From: Haliclona indistincta
Lineage: Eukaryota > Porifera > Demospongiae > Haplosclerida > Chalinidae
Assembly: GCA_964017065.1 (NCBI GenBank)
Contig: OZ024786.1
Coordinates: 4,007,781 to 4,071,780, forward strand
DNA length: 64,000 nt
Direction of reading: 5' to 3'
In this document: one piece after another, positions 52,133-62,757 of the stretch
How positions within the stretch are numbered: the stretch's first letter is position 1
Layout: every line of letters begins with the position of its first letter
Notes under the pieces: model-generated
The model's database searches: none
Seen by the model: the letters and a program-made list of their open reading frames with translations, nothing else
What the model was told of the DNA's origin: nothing
Translations under genes and position numbers: made by a program

Positions 52133-54579
52133 AAATCGCGGTATAATCGCCAAACCGGATAATCGCCCAACACTACCCCGCAATGCTGTCTGACTGGGAT
52201 TTGACTTGGTTACAGTTGATCATTCGGACAATACAGTAGTCATAAACAATGCCTGACGCAGCTGGGCGACTATTGATCAACTCTGCATTCGTCCTGCGAT
52301 GCGTCCCTCATGCATTAACACCAGAGTCGACTAACTATGGCACAACCAGTTCCCCGTGAGGCTGAAAAAAAAAAAAAATTTTTTTTCTTATTTGTTTATT
52401 TTTTGAGTACATACTCCTAGTAAGACTGCATCTCACTCAGCTACCTATCTACAGCCGTCTGAACTAGTATAACGGTGACAAACTTTCTGCATGATTACAT
52501 ATAGTAAGCTAGAGCTGGGTCTACCATGCACCTCAATTGGTAAGTCACCCCAGCAACAAATAGACGAGCTATAGCTGGTGCTCCAGCTAGCTGTAAGGCT
52601 AATAAGTCCACTACCATGTACACTTTGCTAACTAGGCACCAAAGGTGCAGATGCCCCGGTGGAATGCCACCATTTCACATACACGGTAAAGTTAAACTAC
52701 AGCTGTTGTACCTTTCTATACAGCAATCACAATGCAGCATAATCATATTTATGCAATCAGAAGCCAATCGGCGCTGCCCACTAATTCAACTGGGTGTGTC
52801 TATAATGTTCAGTTCGAGTGCAGGGCACAGCATGTACATGAGCGAGATAGTGTCCATAGTTTGCTTACACAATTTCTTTAGACATACGCTGCTATCCTGT
52901 AACCTATCGGCTTCTAGGCAGTCAACTGTGGATAGTGTTGTCTACGGCGAACTCTAGATCGCCAGCAACGGCCATCGATCGACAGATACACAGACTGATA
53001 CACAACACAACTACTGTATGCCCCATGGCTCCGCCCACCGAGGCATAATAATACACCACACCTCTATGGCTCAACCTCTCAGCATAAATCCTTAGTATGC
53101 TAATGCTATGTGCCGTGAGCCAGCGGCTGTACCACCATTCTGTTGGGTGACGGACCTACACAGTCACAAACCCTTATGAACACATGTAAGCTATAGACTA
53201 CGCTCACGTGGAGCTTGCCCCACATCAGTTTCACTGACAATACACACGAGAGCCGCACAACTCATGATGGAGACTATGGACTTAAATGGTGAATACTATC
53301 TATAGGAAGCAGTGCCAACCAAACATTAAATTCGTAGTCACAGCAAGCAACAATTAACACGGCGTGTATTCATCAACGCCAATAAGCTGTTGGCTATTGT
53401 ATGGAGATCTGATGGGCACATAACTAGCTATGGTTTTGTATAGCCAGGAGCCCATCACAATGATATTATAATTATTCTGCTGTAGCCACTGACTGGGCAT
53501 GGCAACATCAGGCAGATGATAGCGCCATGTTGAATATATCAGCCAGCAACTGCACTTAATAAGCAAGAAAACTGTAACTACAGACAGAATTACCACCATA
53601 GACTGTGCATGTAACTAGACGACAACGTGCAATGTACACATGAATGGGTTGGCTTGGGGATGCTGGCACCTTAACCAGCAAATTCTTGGTACACTCTTAG
53701 TACCTGAACCAGAAACTTCTTGGTACCTTAACCAGCAAATGCAATACCACAGTAGATTGGTGAATGCACATGGGCCACTCCCACATATGCTGAACAACAA
53801 CAAATAGCCATTACCCACTAGCGCTCACCCGAGGACTGGAGCCTGAGAGCTGTGTAGCTCAGCATAGGACAGCAGTATGTCCTGCAGGCCCCAGCCCCTA
53901 GCCGACAGTGTGAGGCTGTGGCATAGCTCTAACTTCCAGAGCATGCGCATTCAATGCAACAAAACCATGCTAGGGGAGTGTATGGGTAACGGACCCCTGC
54001 AGACAAACAACAGGATAGCAAGTACAGGTATAGTAAGGGGGAGCTTGTCCGAAACTCAAAGAACATCTAAAAATACTCTAATAACATACATGGAATACGG
54101 GGACATTCCACCCGGGAAATAAGCTGGATTAACGAAACATGTGGGTAAGGTTTAGCAATTATTCTGTGCAACCCTACATCTCCATGAAACTCTGCTGTTC
54201 CGGTGAAAGGTGCGCCTTCTTGCTGCTTAGCCATTTTATGATCCTATGTAACAGTGCGCACTCTATGCACAATTGGTCACTCCCTATAATTATGGCTTGA
54301 GTTAAATTGCTACACATGAACACACCATAAAGACACATCGCAACATTAAATAATTATAGCCTTTTCTAGTTAGTCGCTAACAAGGTACCCTCACCCATAC
54401 ACAGCTTAATAAGCCGAATTGCACATTAACAGCTTTGCTAACGCTAGGATACCTTTTGAGCAACTACTAGCATAAACAGCCCACCTGACAGAAGAGCAGC
54501 TACTAGAATAATTGCGCATACAAAGAACTTTGTACTAGTATCATAAAAACTAGAGAGAAAAAAAATAATAAAAACACAC

Positions 54580-54662
54580 TTCAACATGGGACCGAACCAG
54601 GACATCAAAGTGCTAAGGCGAATGCATAGACCACGCGCTATTTCAACAACCACGTGATAACA
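54580..54662 (-). mobile_element. tRNA-like SINE head (A and B boxes)
   Basis: On the minus strand, an A-box-like TAGCGCGTGG (54640-54631) is followed about 30 bp on by a B-box-like GGTTCGGTCCC (54598-54588), then a T-rich tail towards lower coordinates. The T-arm can pair only imperfectly (CCTGG with CCATG), and the acceptor stem is not convincing, so it is not a functional tRNA. Internal pol III boxes plus a T-rich tail fit a tRNA-derived SINE inside unit 2. Confidence 0.4.
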
Positions 54663-54949
54663 CACTCAAACACAAAACTTATAACAGATTTGCTTTGATA
54701 GGTAGGTAGACACGATGCCAACAGTCAAGAAAATAACAACACGGCACTCACCTCGTGGATGAACTATACCCGTCTAGGACCTAACAGTGCCCGCGGACTC
54801 CAAACCAGCGACCCACCAACGCAATTAAGCAGCCATTGCGAATACCACACGTGAACATGCGCTGCTGGTTGCCGACCCAGATGGGGCATTACACACGTGC
54901 TGGGAGCAAGGCTTGGTATCCTTGTAAGGTAGGGAGGCCAGTAGGGGAT

Positions 54950-55079
54950 AAGACAAACACGAAACGCCACCAGTAGGCCAACATGTGGTGCAATGACAGG
55001 ATCACGTGCTTGCCATCAGAGGGTGCCCAACCCACTTCTCATTAACTCATTTTAATGCTGTGCATTGAAAATAATATTT
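54950..55079. repeat. 130-bp terminal block, second copy
   Basis: Identical to 50477-50606 as read. It ends exactly where TAATGGAACACAT begins. Confidence 0.9.
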
Positions 55080-55183
55080 TAATGGAACACATAAGCAGCA
55101 CATGTTCATTAGCGCAGCACATGTTTTCGAGGTACCAGCAATTACTGCTCAAGACTGCTACTCAACATTATAACTTGGCGCAC

Positions 55184-55191
55184 TATAAAAG
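55184..55191 (+). promoter_or_regulatory. TATA box (TATAAAAG)
   Basis: A consensus TATAAAAG lies 82 bp upstream of the uORF ATG (55266) and 150 bp upstream of the main ATG (55334). It sits about 100 bp beyond the end of the repeat element, placing the promoter next to the insertion boundary. Confidence 0.6.
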
Positions 55192-55265
55192 AAGCACTGA
55201 ATAGAAGTGTAGCAGCAGGCAGCACATAGACTTACTTTCAGCAGGCTGTAGTGACACAATACAAC

Positions 55266-55334
55266 ATGCTCACTCGGTCTCATTATTGGTACAGTATTAT
55301 TTGGGGCACCCTCTCAGGCACCCAGTTACCGTAA
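55266..55334 (+). CDS. 22-codon uORF overlapping the main start (TAATG)
   Basis: ATG at 55266 encodes MLTRSHYWYSIIWGTLSGTQ and LP, then TAA at 55332-55334. The stop shares its last A with the ATG of the main ORF, a stop-start overlap that can couple termination with reinitiation. Whether the transcript includes it depends on the unproven start site near 55215. Confidence 0.4.
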   Translation: MLTRSHYWYSIIWGTLSGTQLP

Positions 55335-56019
55335 TGTCATTATCAGCAATACGTGAGCCTATTATGAGTTTCACTGGACACAAGGCTCTCCTGGCTTTGT
55401 TGGTGTCTTCCAAGAATAGCGGGAATCGCCAAACCAAGCATTTTGAAGATATTTTGTGGTGCTTTTGGAAGTGTAAGATGCAAAACAGCCGTGTTTTTGA
55501 TGACATACCGACCGATGCGTCTGGACACTTAACCCTCAAATGCCTACGCATCCTGGGTAATTAGTTGCAAAGTCCATGTGCATGTAGATGCTGATTGCAC
55601 TACCATTTGCTACTTTCAACTATTGTTATTTTTCATATGCAGAACCTGAGGCATCCGGATCAGAGCCAGTCTTTTTAGGGCCATTTGCCCAATGCAATCA
55701 TGCATATATGGGTCACACGAAAGTGTGGCCTTTTATATACTTTGGGCAGGTCACACCCAGCTTTGTCTGCTTCGAGGTAAGTGAAGAGTTTACAGCATCA
55801 AATGTATGATTACATGCAGGATCTGAGTGGTACAGAGAGGTGTGTTCGAACATCTCCTTCATCTCTCTGTACCACTAGGCCGTGCGAAGCGGACGAAGCA
55901 GGGTATTACATTTTAGAAACCTGCTGTTTCTCCTGTGTGGCCAGTAAGTACAAAATTATATTGAGTTTATTATTATTACTATTTCCATTTCTCACACAGA
56001 TACTCCAAAGCTCATTTAG
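55334..56019 (+). CDS. four-exon unknown cysteine-containing protein (166 aa)
   Basis: Exons 55334-55556, 55643-55776, 55820-55943 and 56000-56019 join in frame (phases 1, 0, 1), with GT-AG introns of 86, 43 and 56 bp: donors GTAATT, GTAAGT, GTAAGT; acceptors ATATGCAG, ACATGCAG, CACACAG. The protein starts MSLSAIREPIMSFTGHKALL, includes HFEDILWCFWKCKM, EPVFLGPFAQCNHAYMGHTK and VWPFIYFGQVTPSFVCFE, and ends ETCCFSCVANTPKLI. No signal peptide; Cys and His clusters could bind metal. No known domain. No stop codon interrupts any exon, unlike almost every neighbour, and promoter elements precede it. Confidence 0.65.
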
Positions 56020-56842
56020 CAAAAGATAGGGAAATTTTAACTCTTGTTAACAAAATTAATAATAATTTTGATCTACTTTAAGTTCTGACTAGGTACAAGA
56101 CAAATTGTTTTGAGTTCAAAACATACTAGCTTAGAAGTTGTCACAGTAGCAAGCTCAGTAGCTGTAAGACAGCTGCTCAAAAGTACTGTTTATAATTACA
56201 TATTAATTTTAAATGTGCATGCTCATAATAGCAAGGGACTCTGCTATGATCCTGTCCAGCATACCTCCACATACCGTGCACACTTCAAGATCTCAAGCAC
56301 AACACACTATCCGTGCAAAACGTGCACTGCCTATCACCACAGTATCCAAGTCTCCTGTACCTACTGCTTCGTCACTTCCATCATCTTTTCAGTCAAGACC
56401 AGTGACAAGAATGAAACCACCTGTTACTTCAAGACTGGCAGCAACCACAGTAACCGAGTCCATCAAACTTTAATGATAGAGCCTACTTTCCTCTGGATAC
56501 AGACGACATGAAGACATCCTTTCAATCTAAGTTACCAAAAGAGTGAGAGCATTATCATCAGAGCGGCAGTTGTCGAGACACATTATCAAAGAAAGAAATA
56601 TTATGCTTGCCTAATGGCAAGACAGAGACGATGCAGTGATCTTAGAGCAAGAGGAAGAAGAAAGGGGGACTCACGTTTTTGCAACAGAGTTGGAGAACAA
56701 ATCTTTGAAATAGTATAAAAAAGCAAGAAAATAATAAAGATAGTTCAGCAAGTATGTGTGTCTATAATTATTACAGTACATTAGACCAAAGTCACAATGA
56801 AAGACTCAAAGAAAAACCACACAAACCAATAACTGCTAAGTA
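56020..56842. other. S/T/P-rich frame, otherwise unassigned
   Basis: 56213-56473 is open with a serine/threonine/proline-rich protein (VSKSPVPTASSLPSSFQSRP), possibly coding low-complexity. Downstream 56560-56700 has decayed coding-like words. No domain. Confidence 0.3.
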
Positions 56843-57119
56843 TACGTGAATGGATTTTGGGCCTGTCCCAAAATCTTGTAGCTTTCTGTAGCTTTGAGTT
56901 TGCCTAGTCAGCACTCCTAAACTCACTCGAGTTTTTATTGAGTGACTTGAGTGCTGGCCACGGGTGTCTTCTCCTGCTTTCATAATACCTGTGAACTTAA
57001 CCTGACAAATAATAGTAACACTTGATTATTACTTTAGCTACATGGTAAATATACATACGGATAGTTCCTTTGGCAACTTCATGGAAGCGGTCAGAGGAGG
57101 AGTAGTAGACGAACTTGAG
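56843..57119. repeat. segment duplicated at 58535-58948
   Basis: 56843-57027 matches 58535-58713 and 57028-57119 matches 58857-58948. The second copy carries 148 bp of extra sequence between the two parts. Confidence 0.85.
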
Positions 57120-57760
57120 CTCAATGTAGACGATCGAGTGACTTAATGTAGACGATCGAGTGACCTGAACAGAAGTGACCGTGAATGTTTTGACAACGAC
57201 TACTGGTTTGTTTGCAACGACAACTAGTGCCAACCCGAGTAGATCTATTATTTGCTCACCAGGACATTCGATAGGTACTCCTGTTTTTTGTACGTGTTGA
57301 AGTACTTCATACAGCTTCTGGTCTCCCTCACTGTCTAAATACTCTCTGCTTTGATTGAGAATAAATTTCGTGAAAAGCTCATGTAACAATTGCAGCTGGG
57401 TATCCTTACAAAAACAGCATCTAATACTTCTAAATAGGCAACTTGTGTATGTATTGCCCTTCTATAGTTGCACTGAAATTGTCCTGAAGACCATGAAGGG
57501 TTGCTCGGGGTTAGTGTTACCAATGGCAACCTTGTGAAGAAAAATGTAAAGATTTCACAATGTAGATATTGAAGTGACTCAATCTCGGTTTGATTCAGTG
57601 TGTAGTCAGTTAGTGATGTACTGGTAATGCACATGCTCTGAATGTCTAACTTGTATCAGTGGTGGCGATGATAGCTCTAAGAGTAGGTGGATGAGTAGCA
57701 GACACTAGTCCTGACCACTCGTTCCTCTGATTATTAATGTTGTCAAAGAACATAATGACC
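57040..57760 (-). CDS. unrecognised multi-exon gene segment
   Basis: Minus-strand frames look coding. 57750-57665: NNQRNEWSGLVSATHPPTLR. 57634-57545: TDYTLNQTEIESLQYLHCEI. 57400-57045 (after acceptor ACCCAG): LQLLHELFTKFILNQSREYL, DSEGDQKLYEVLQHVQKTGV, EQIIDLLGLALVVVANKPVV, then YIELKFVYYSSSDRFHEVAK. The last exon overlaps the duplicated segment; its final third is also present at 58948-58867. The first pieces recall leucine-rich-repeat-like spacing, but I cannot assign a family. Donors and phases between pieces are unresolved. Confidence 0.4.
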
Positions 57761-58534
57761 TTCAAGGAGGCTATCCTTGTTAGCCTCCTTCAAGGAGGCT
57801 ATTCTGGCTATGCTTTGTTGAAGAATTTTTTGTTCAGCCACCTCTTCGACTTTTCTCCTTCTTCTGTCGTCTCGGCGGTCCCATTTTTTTCTCCTCGCCT
57901 GTCTTCACATCTCCTTGCTTCCTCGACTTCTTCTCTTTCTCCTTCTACTTTCTGTTTCTGAGTTTCTAATACCTGTTTCTCTACCTAGTACTTTACTGTA
58001 GTACTTTAATCTAAAATACATCTATATAACTTGCAATACCATCACAATAAATTCACTTCAAGTTCTAAATACTTATTCGAACACGTGCAGAGCCTGTGAC
58101 GCTATAGAGCTGAGAGGTAGAGCTAGTCAGCTAGCTGTAGCTGTAGAGCTAGATAGAGAATTTCGCACGTGGATACAACTACGCATGCGCTGCTTATTTT
58201 CCATATACCATGTACCAGTACAAGTCCAGATATGCCTGATCCTATCCTGAAACATAATTATAACCGGTTAATTTCGACAGTCGAGTATATCGAGTGTCCA
58301 TATTACTCTGGTCAATGTAAGCAGCCATAAGGTCTGTCTCCAAGCAGCTGGATACCTCTTGGTCTTGTCCATATTGCTCTGGTTAATGTAAGCAGCCATA
58401 AGGTCTATCTCCATTATTACATTTGAAAGTTTAATGATACACTCACAATAATTGTACCTAGAATTGTCATAAGCATATCTATATCCACGACAATATTTTC
58501 TTCATCGATCAATTAGGTTACCATGTCTACGTGA
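57761..58534. other. no gene; short repeats
   Basis: 58309-58350 and 58383-58424 share GGTYAATGTAAGCAGCCATAAGG + TCTRTCTCC. 57766-57800 has a duplicated AAGGAGGCTAT. Nothing else. Confidence 0.45.
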
Positions 58535-58948
58535 ATGGATTTTGGGCCTGTCCCAAAATTCTTGTAGCTTTCTGTAGCTTTGAGTTTGCCTAGTCAGCAC
58601 TCCTAAACTCACTCGAGTTTTTATTGAGTGACTTGAGTGCTGGCCACGGGTGTCTTCTCCTGCTTTCATAATACCTGTGAACTTAACCTGACAAATAATA
58701 GTAACACTTGATTATATTTACGCTTGATTCGTTGGGTGAAACATTCTTTCCGAATTCCATTCAGATTCTTCTCACTGCATTATCTGTATATGTTTTTTTT
58801 TCATACACCATTCTAACTGCAGCCTATATTGGTCAATAAAATGAATGTGATCATTACTTTAGCTACATGGTAAATATACATACGGATAGTTCCTTTGGCA
58901 ACTTCATGGAAGCGGTCAGAGGAGGAGTAGTAGACGAACTTGAGCTCA
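58535..58948. repeat. second copy of the 56843 segment with 148-bp insertion
   Basis: See 56843. The extra 148 bp (58714-58856/61) lies between TGATTA and TGATCA, a near-duplicate hexamer pair, so it may be an insertion in this copy or a loss from the other. Confidence 0.8.
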
Positions 58949-60069
58949 ATGTAGACGATCAAGACTTAAAGAAATCATGTGAAAAGGTGTTCTATCTGCA
59001 GATACAAGTCGTTGTCAAGGAATCAAGTAGCACAACAAAGGTGCGTGCCGTGTTCGATGCGTCTTCCAAATCCACATCTGGATCATCCCTTAATGATCAG
59101 TTGATGACAGGTCCTACTGTGCACTCATCTCTAGTTGACGTACTCCTGCGTTTTCGTCACCACGGAATAGCTTTGACTACTGACGTTAGCAAAATGTACC
59201 GAGCAATATCGCTACACCCAGACGATCACGACCTACACCGTTCTGTGTGGAGAAGAAAATGCAGTCAACCACTTCAAGACTATAGAATGACTCGGCTGAC
59301 TTTTGGTGTTACATCCTCGTCATTTGCAGCAAATATGGCCGTAAAACAAAGTGCAATAGAGCTGGCAACTAAGTTCCCGCTTGCATCACAAGCCGTTCTT
59401 AAGTCGTTCTATGTAGATGATGGTCTCGGAGCAGACTCAGTCGAAGAAGCCATCCAACTTCAAAAGCAACTCCATGATCTGCTTCATGCCGGAGGATTCA
59501 CACTCCATAAATGGAAGAGCAGCGATCAGAAAGCACTGGAATGTGTGCCAGTCAATTTGCTAGATCCGGCGCACACCCAAGCTATACCAGATCCGGACAG
59601 GTTTGCCAAGGCACTCGGCGTAGAATGGAATGCGTTGGTGGACTGCTTTCGACTATCGGCAGCAGACACAAGGTATCATTTCTCAATTCTGTACCGCACA
59701 AGACATAGAATGGAAGTTTATTCCAGAGAAAGCTCCTCATTTTGGTCCTCTCACAGATTGAGGCATGCCTCACAATTGCTGACCCTGATGATGGAGCCTC
59801 TTACCCCAGGACATTTCCTGATAGGACAGCCTCTCGAAGCCTTACTAGATTCGTCTTCAGCATACCAGCCTATTTCGACTTTGCGTCGCTGGCAACATTG
59901 TCAAGCACTCCTACGTCAATTCTGGGAACGGTGGTCAACTGATTACTTAACTCAACTGTCTAAATTCAGTAAGTGGAGACGTCCATCGAAGAACATTCAA
60001 GTAAATGATGTTGTATGCATAAAGGAGGACAACATGGTTCCTACACAGTGGCCACTTGCACGAGTATAA
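58949..60069 (+). pseudogene. BEL/Pao retrotransposon pol remnant, internally deleted
   Basis: BEL/Pao elements encode protease, RT, RNase H and integrase. Here the RT is readable from about 58959 to 59640: KVRAVFDASSKS, ALTTDVSKMYRAISLHPDDH, TRLTFGVTSSSFAANMAVKQ and the catalytic YVDDGLGADS. After ALGVEWN the sequence jumps to the end of the integrase (DIEWKFIPEKAPHFG in frame 2, SQIEACL in frame 0) and the DUF5641 region (LTPGHFLIGQPLEALL, back in frame 1). RNase H and the integrase catalytic core are missing. No LTRs were found. The 400-codon ORF 58867-60069 stays open only because the out-of-frame middle lacks stops; its first ~30 codons are antisense of the duplicated minus-strand gene. 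Confidence 0.75.
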
Positions 60070-60449
60070 CTGCAGTTTACCCTGGTGCTGATGGGCGTGT
60101 CCGAGTTGCTGATGAGAAGACAGAGAAAGGGAACTACAAAAGACCTGTGACAAAGTTAGTCCTGATATTGCCCAACTCAGATTGACATTTCAAGTCTGAC
60201 ACTTGCTCATGAACTACTTGAACTGTGTCGTATATAATCACATTCATCATTGTATCACATTGATTTAAGTCCATTCGGTCTTGTCCGGCGGAATGTTTGG
60301 GACAATTTTACTATAATTCTAATCATACAAAAAAAGAAATTTCAGAATCCCTCATGGTGCATGTTGTATTCACACGAATCGGAAGAAGGCGCTAACAACG
60401 ACTCTTGTGCAAGTTACGTTATCATCTCTGACAAGCTCTTATAAAAACT
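60070..60449. other. retroelement tail and spacer
   Basis: 60070-60180 continues DUF5641-like words in another frame (VYPGADGRVRVADEKTEKG, then RPVTKLVLILPN), typical of the Pao pol C terminus. Beyond it nothing recognised. Confidence 0.5.
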
Positions 60450-60812
60450 TTGCGCAATGGTGTCCATAGTGACCAGTATCGTAAATATTATCAGCATAGG
60501 ATAAAATGCTGCAATCATACAAGTATAAATTCTGGTTTCTCTTCGAAATATCTATCTTCAACTCATTCATAATCTATCGACACAGCCCAACTACAGACAA
60601 GATAGTAGTTACTTACCTCGATTTCCGTGCACAGCTTGCTAAAGAACTGATAGGCGAGTACAATGGTCGAAAAACGCCCTAGAATTCATTCACCAAAGAA
60701 AATCTCCATTGCCCACTTTCCTAGCAAGACTAGTAATGGTCGTTGCCAGCACTGCAGGAAGTGATGGAGCTCCTGGTTTTGTCCACAGTGTGACAAGCGT
60801 CAGTGCCATACA
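60450..60812 (+). pseudogene. piggyBac-like transposase C-terminal region
   Basis: NGVHSDQYRKYYQHRIK (60456-60506), then one frame over KYKFWFLFEISIFNSFIIYR and YLDFRAQLAKELIGEYNGRK (to about 60675), then RCQHCRK, a stop, WFCPQCDKRQCHTG. The order 'GVD..DQ.R.YY...RK..KWWKY.F.FL.D..I.N.+I+Y ... FR..L...LI....R+' plus a terminal zinc ribbon is diagnostic of PGBD-type transposases. Two shifts and one stop. It is a different copy from 1516-1854, which has a different zinc ribbon. Confidence 0.7.
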
Positions 60813-61418
60813 GGTAGGAGTGATAGGTGTTATGTAATCACATCCAAATAATATTTATTCACTATACTCACTATACCTTGCAACTCATACCTCTGTAAGT
60901 GCTAGACATTGATAACCACTGGTATACAACACTGATTACACACAACACGCTCGCGATGAAAACTAACATTCCTGATGACGCTTATCATGTGTTTCATAGA
61001 CATCAAGCATCCCAAGACATCAAGCAAGATATGTTGATCTTCAAAACTGAGAAGCACATAACATCCGAGAAACCTTCCCTTTCTCTGGTACCGTCCCATT
61101 CCATTTCCATTTAAAGGTAAAACGAAGGGGGGTCAGGTGCCATGTGGAATGACATAAACAATTCCTTCATGACGGCAACACGACCGTCTGGTCTTAATCG
61201 TGCTTTAGATACATGCAGGAGATGGCTACTTGGCTAGTGTTAGTGTATAAGAATAAAGGATGATGTAATATGTGGTGATGTAAACCCTGTGTATGAGTGC
61301 TCCTTATACTGCCTCCTTGAATCGCCCAGGGACCTGTGGTTGTACGTTTCTTGATAGCTTTCTGCTGATTTTGCTTGACCAAACCTACTTTGTTATATTT
61401 TGATCTTTCTATAGTTGG
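60813..61418. other. no gene recognised
   Basis: Opposed frames at 60899-61114 without motif; no repeats seen. Confidence 0.35.
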
Positions 61419-61889
61419 TTGATTATAGTAGTTGATCATAGTAGACACCAGGAGATGGTCCCATCAGAGCGACACCAGGAGACGGTCCCATCAGAGCGAC
61501 ACCAGGAGATGGTCCCATCAGAGCGACACCAGGAGATGGTCCCATCAGAGCGACACCAGGAGATGGTCCCATCAGAGCGACACCAGGAGATGGTCCCATC
61601 AGAGCGACACCAGGAGATGGTCCCATCAGAGCGACACCAGGAGATGGTCCCGTCAGAGCGACACCAGGAGATGGTCCCATCAGAGCGACACCAGGAGAGT
61701 CTGAGAGTAACATCGAATGTGATACCTCGAGTTCCTACCAACGTGCAGAACCCAGATCAATCTTTCTCTAAATCACTACAAGTTAGTGATCAGAAAGCCC
61801 TTTGGAATTGGTCAATGAGAAGTAGTTATCAATTAGGAGAAAGGCAAGATATTCAAGATCAACGTTTCACAAAATTGTTTAGCTTATGA
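61419..61889 (+). CDS. ORF with RHQEMVPSE repeats and unique C terminus
   Basis: This frame translates the minisatellite as RHQEMVPSE x9 and alone continues beyond it (VPTNVQNPDQSFSKSLQVSD, then WNWSMRSSYQLGERQDIQDQ, RFTKLFSL and stop). The unique 65-residue tail has normal composition, which is a reason to prefer this frame. No ATG with context outside the repeat and no known family, so coding status is doubtful. Confidence 0.3.
   Translation: MIIVVDHSRHQEMVPSERHQETVPSERHQEMVPSERHQEMVPSERHQEMVPSERHQEMVPSERHQEMVPSERHQEMVPSERHQEMVPSERHQESLRVTSNVIPRVPTNVQNPDQSFSKSLQVSDQKALWNWSMRSSYQLGERQDIQDQRFTKLFSL
61445..61698. repeat. 27-bp minisatellite, nine full units
   Basis: Unit ACACCAGGAGATGGTCCCAT + CAGAGCG repeats at 61445, 61472 and so on to 61661, with a partial tenth. 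Only two base changes are seen across the array (GACGG in unit 2, CCCG in unit 8). All frames stay open on both strands. Confidence 0.95.
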
Positions 61890-61901
61890 CACAGGACTTG
61901 C

Positions 61902-61964
61902 GGTGTTAGATAGCAATCCGACAGTGTTAGATAGCAATCCGACGGTGTTAGATAGCAATCCGAC
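61902..61964. repeat. 21-bp tandem repeat x3
   Basis: TGTTAGATAGCAATCCGAC + RG three times, just after the stop of the previous ORF. Confidence 0.9.
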
Positions 61965-62757
61965 TGCTAGTGTGTTCCCAGAATCTTTAGTCACATTTAT
62001 GGCTTAGTGAGACAATTGTGCTTGGTTAGTGCATAGATACAGTATACCAACAGGGATTAGCAACGCGTGCGCATTCCAATACATTTTGTACTACGAGCTG
62101 ATTTTACATCCTCGTTACGGGTTAAATAATTTCGAGACCGTTTGGTTGCTAGGCGTATCCAGGCAGCACATCGCAACCATGTGGCTTGTATAGTCGACAG
62201 CGACGCTTTCTCTTGGTGCAACTGGAACAAATCTACAGTATAATTCATCTTTGCTAACTAAAGTAAGTGCGTTAATGTTTACTTAAATTGATCGTGATCG
62301 AAAAGTCTACTACGCTGCTAAAAAAACTTGCAATGCACGAAAGTGTCGTTGTTTATTGTGCAGTAAAATTTTTCTGTACCTTGCTCTGGTTTTCAGTTGT
62401 TTTCTGGGATGTAGCTATTTGTGAATGAAGTAGTAAACACGATAAACTATGAGGATAGCTAATTTTTATAGTAATATTCCTACTACTTGGAGCGTTATTA
62501 CGAGTACAATCACCAATCGCATTAGTAATTTTCTGTACCTTTATAAAAGTTATGTTAACTTTAATGCTATAACGTTTTATTTTGTGCTATAGACAAAGTA
62601 TCTGTCTATGAGAATAGCAAAACGTTTTGCCTTTGCGTGCTTTATGTACGCGAGCACAGCAGTTAGCCCACGGCGCCGGTATTGTGTCACATGCCGATGG
62701 TAAAATGCATACCTACAAGAAGTTATACCTTTCTACTGCACTTTTAGCATTCTTGAA
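61965..62757. other. 5' region of the following gene, no other gene
   Basis: AT-rich with CpG-containing patches at 62075-62220 and 62630-62700. No TATA box was identified near the ATG at 62758. Confidence 0.4.

Larger units (their letters stand above)
49204..55079. mobile_element. tandem pair of a long repeat element (1.40-kb and 4.48-kb units)
   Basis: Unit 1 (49204-50603/6) and unit 2 (50604-55079) begin with the same 616-bp block and end with the same 130-bp block, but differ between. The second unit may be full length and the first an internally deleted copy, or both are derivatives. Neither unit has a recognisable transposase, RT or integrase. The pair is flanked by TAATGGAACACAT on both sides (49151 and 55080). 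Frames in the 616-bp block (167 codons plus, 121 and 79 minus) overlap and have no domains. An LTR-type layout (blocks as LTRs with a 784-bp interior) is possible, but TG..CA ends and a primer-binding site are not evident. Confidence 0.6.

Noticed and set aside
56997..57389. 130-codon minus-strand ORF as a complete gene
   Set aside because: It starts inside a spliced exon (acceptor ACCCAG just upstream) and reads into the duplicated segment, so I list it only as part of a multi-exon segment.
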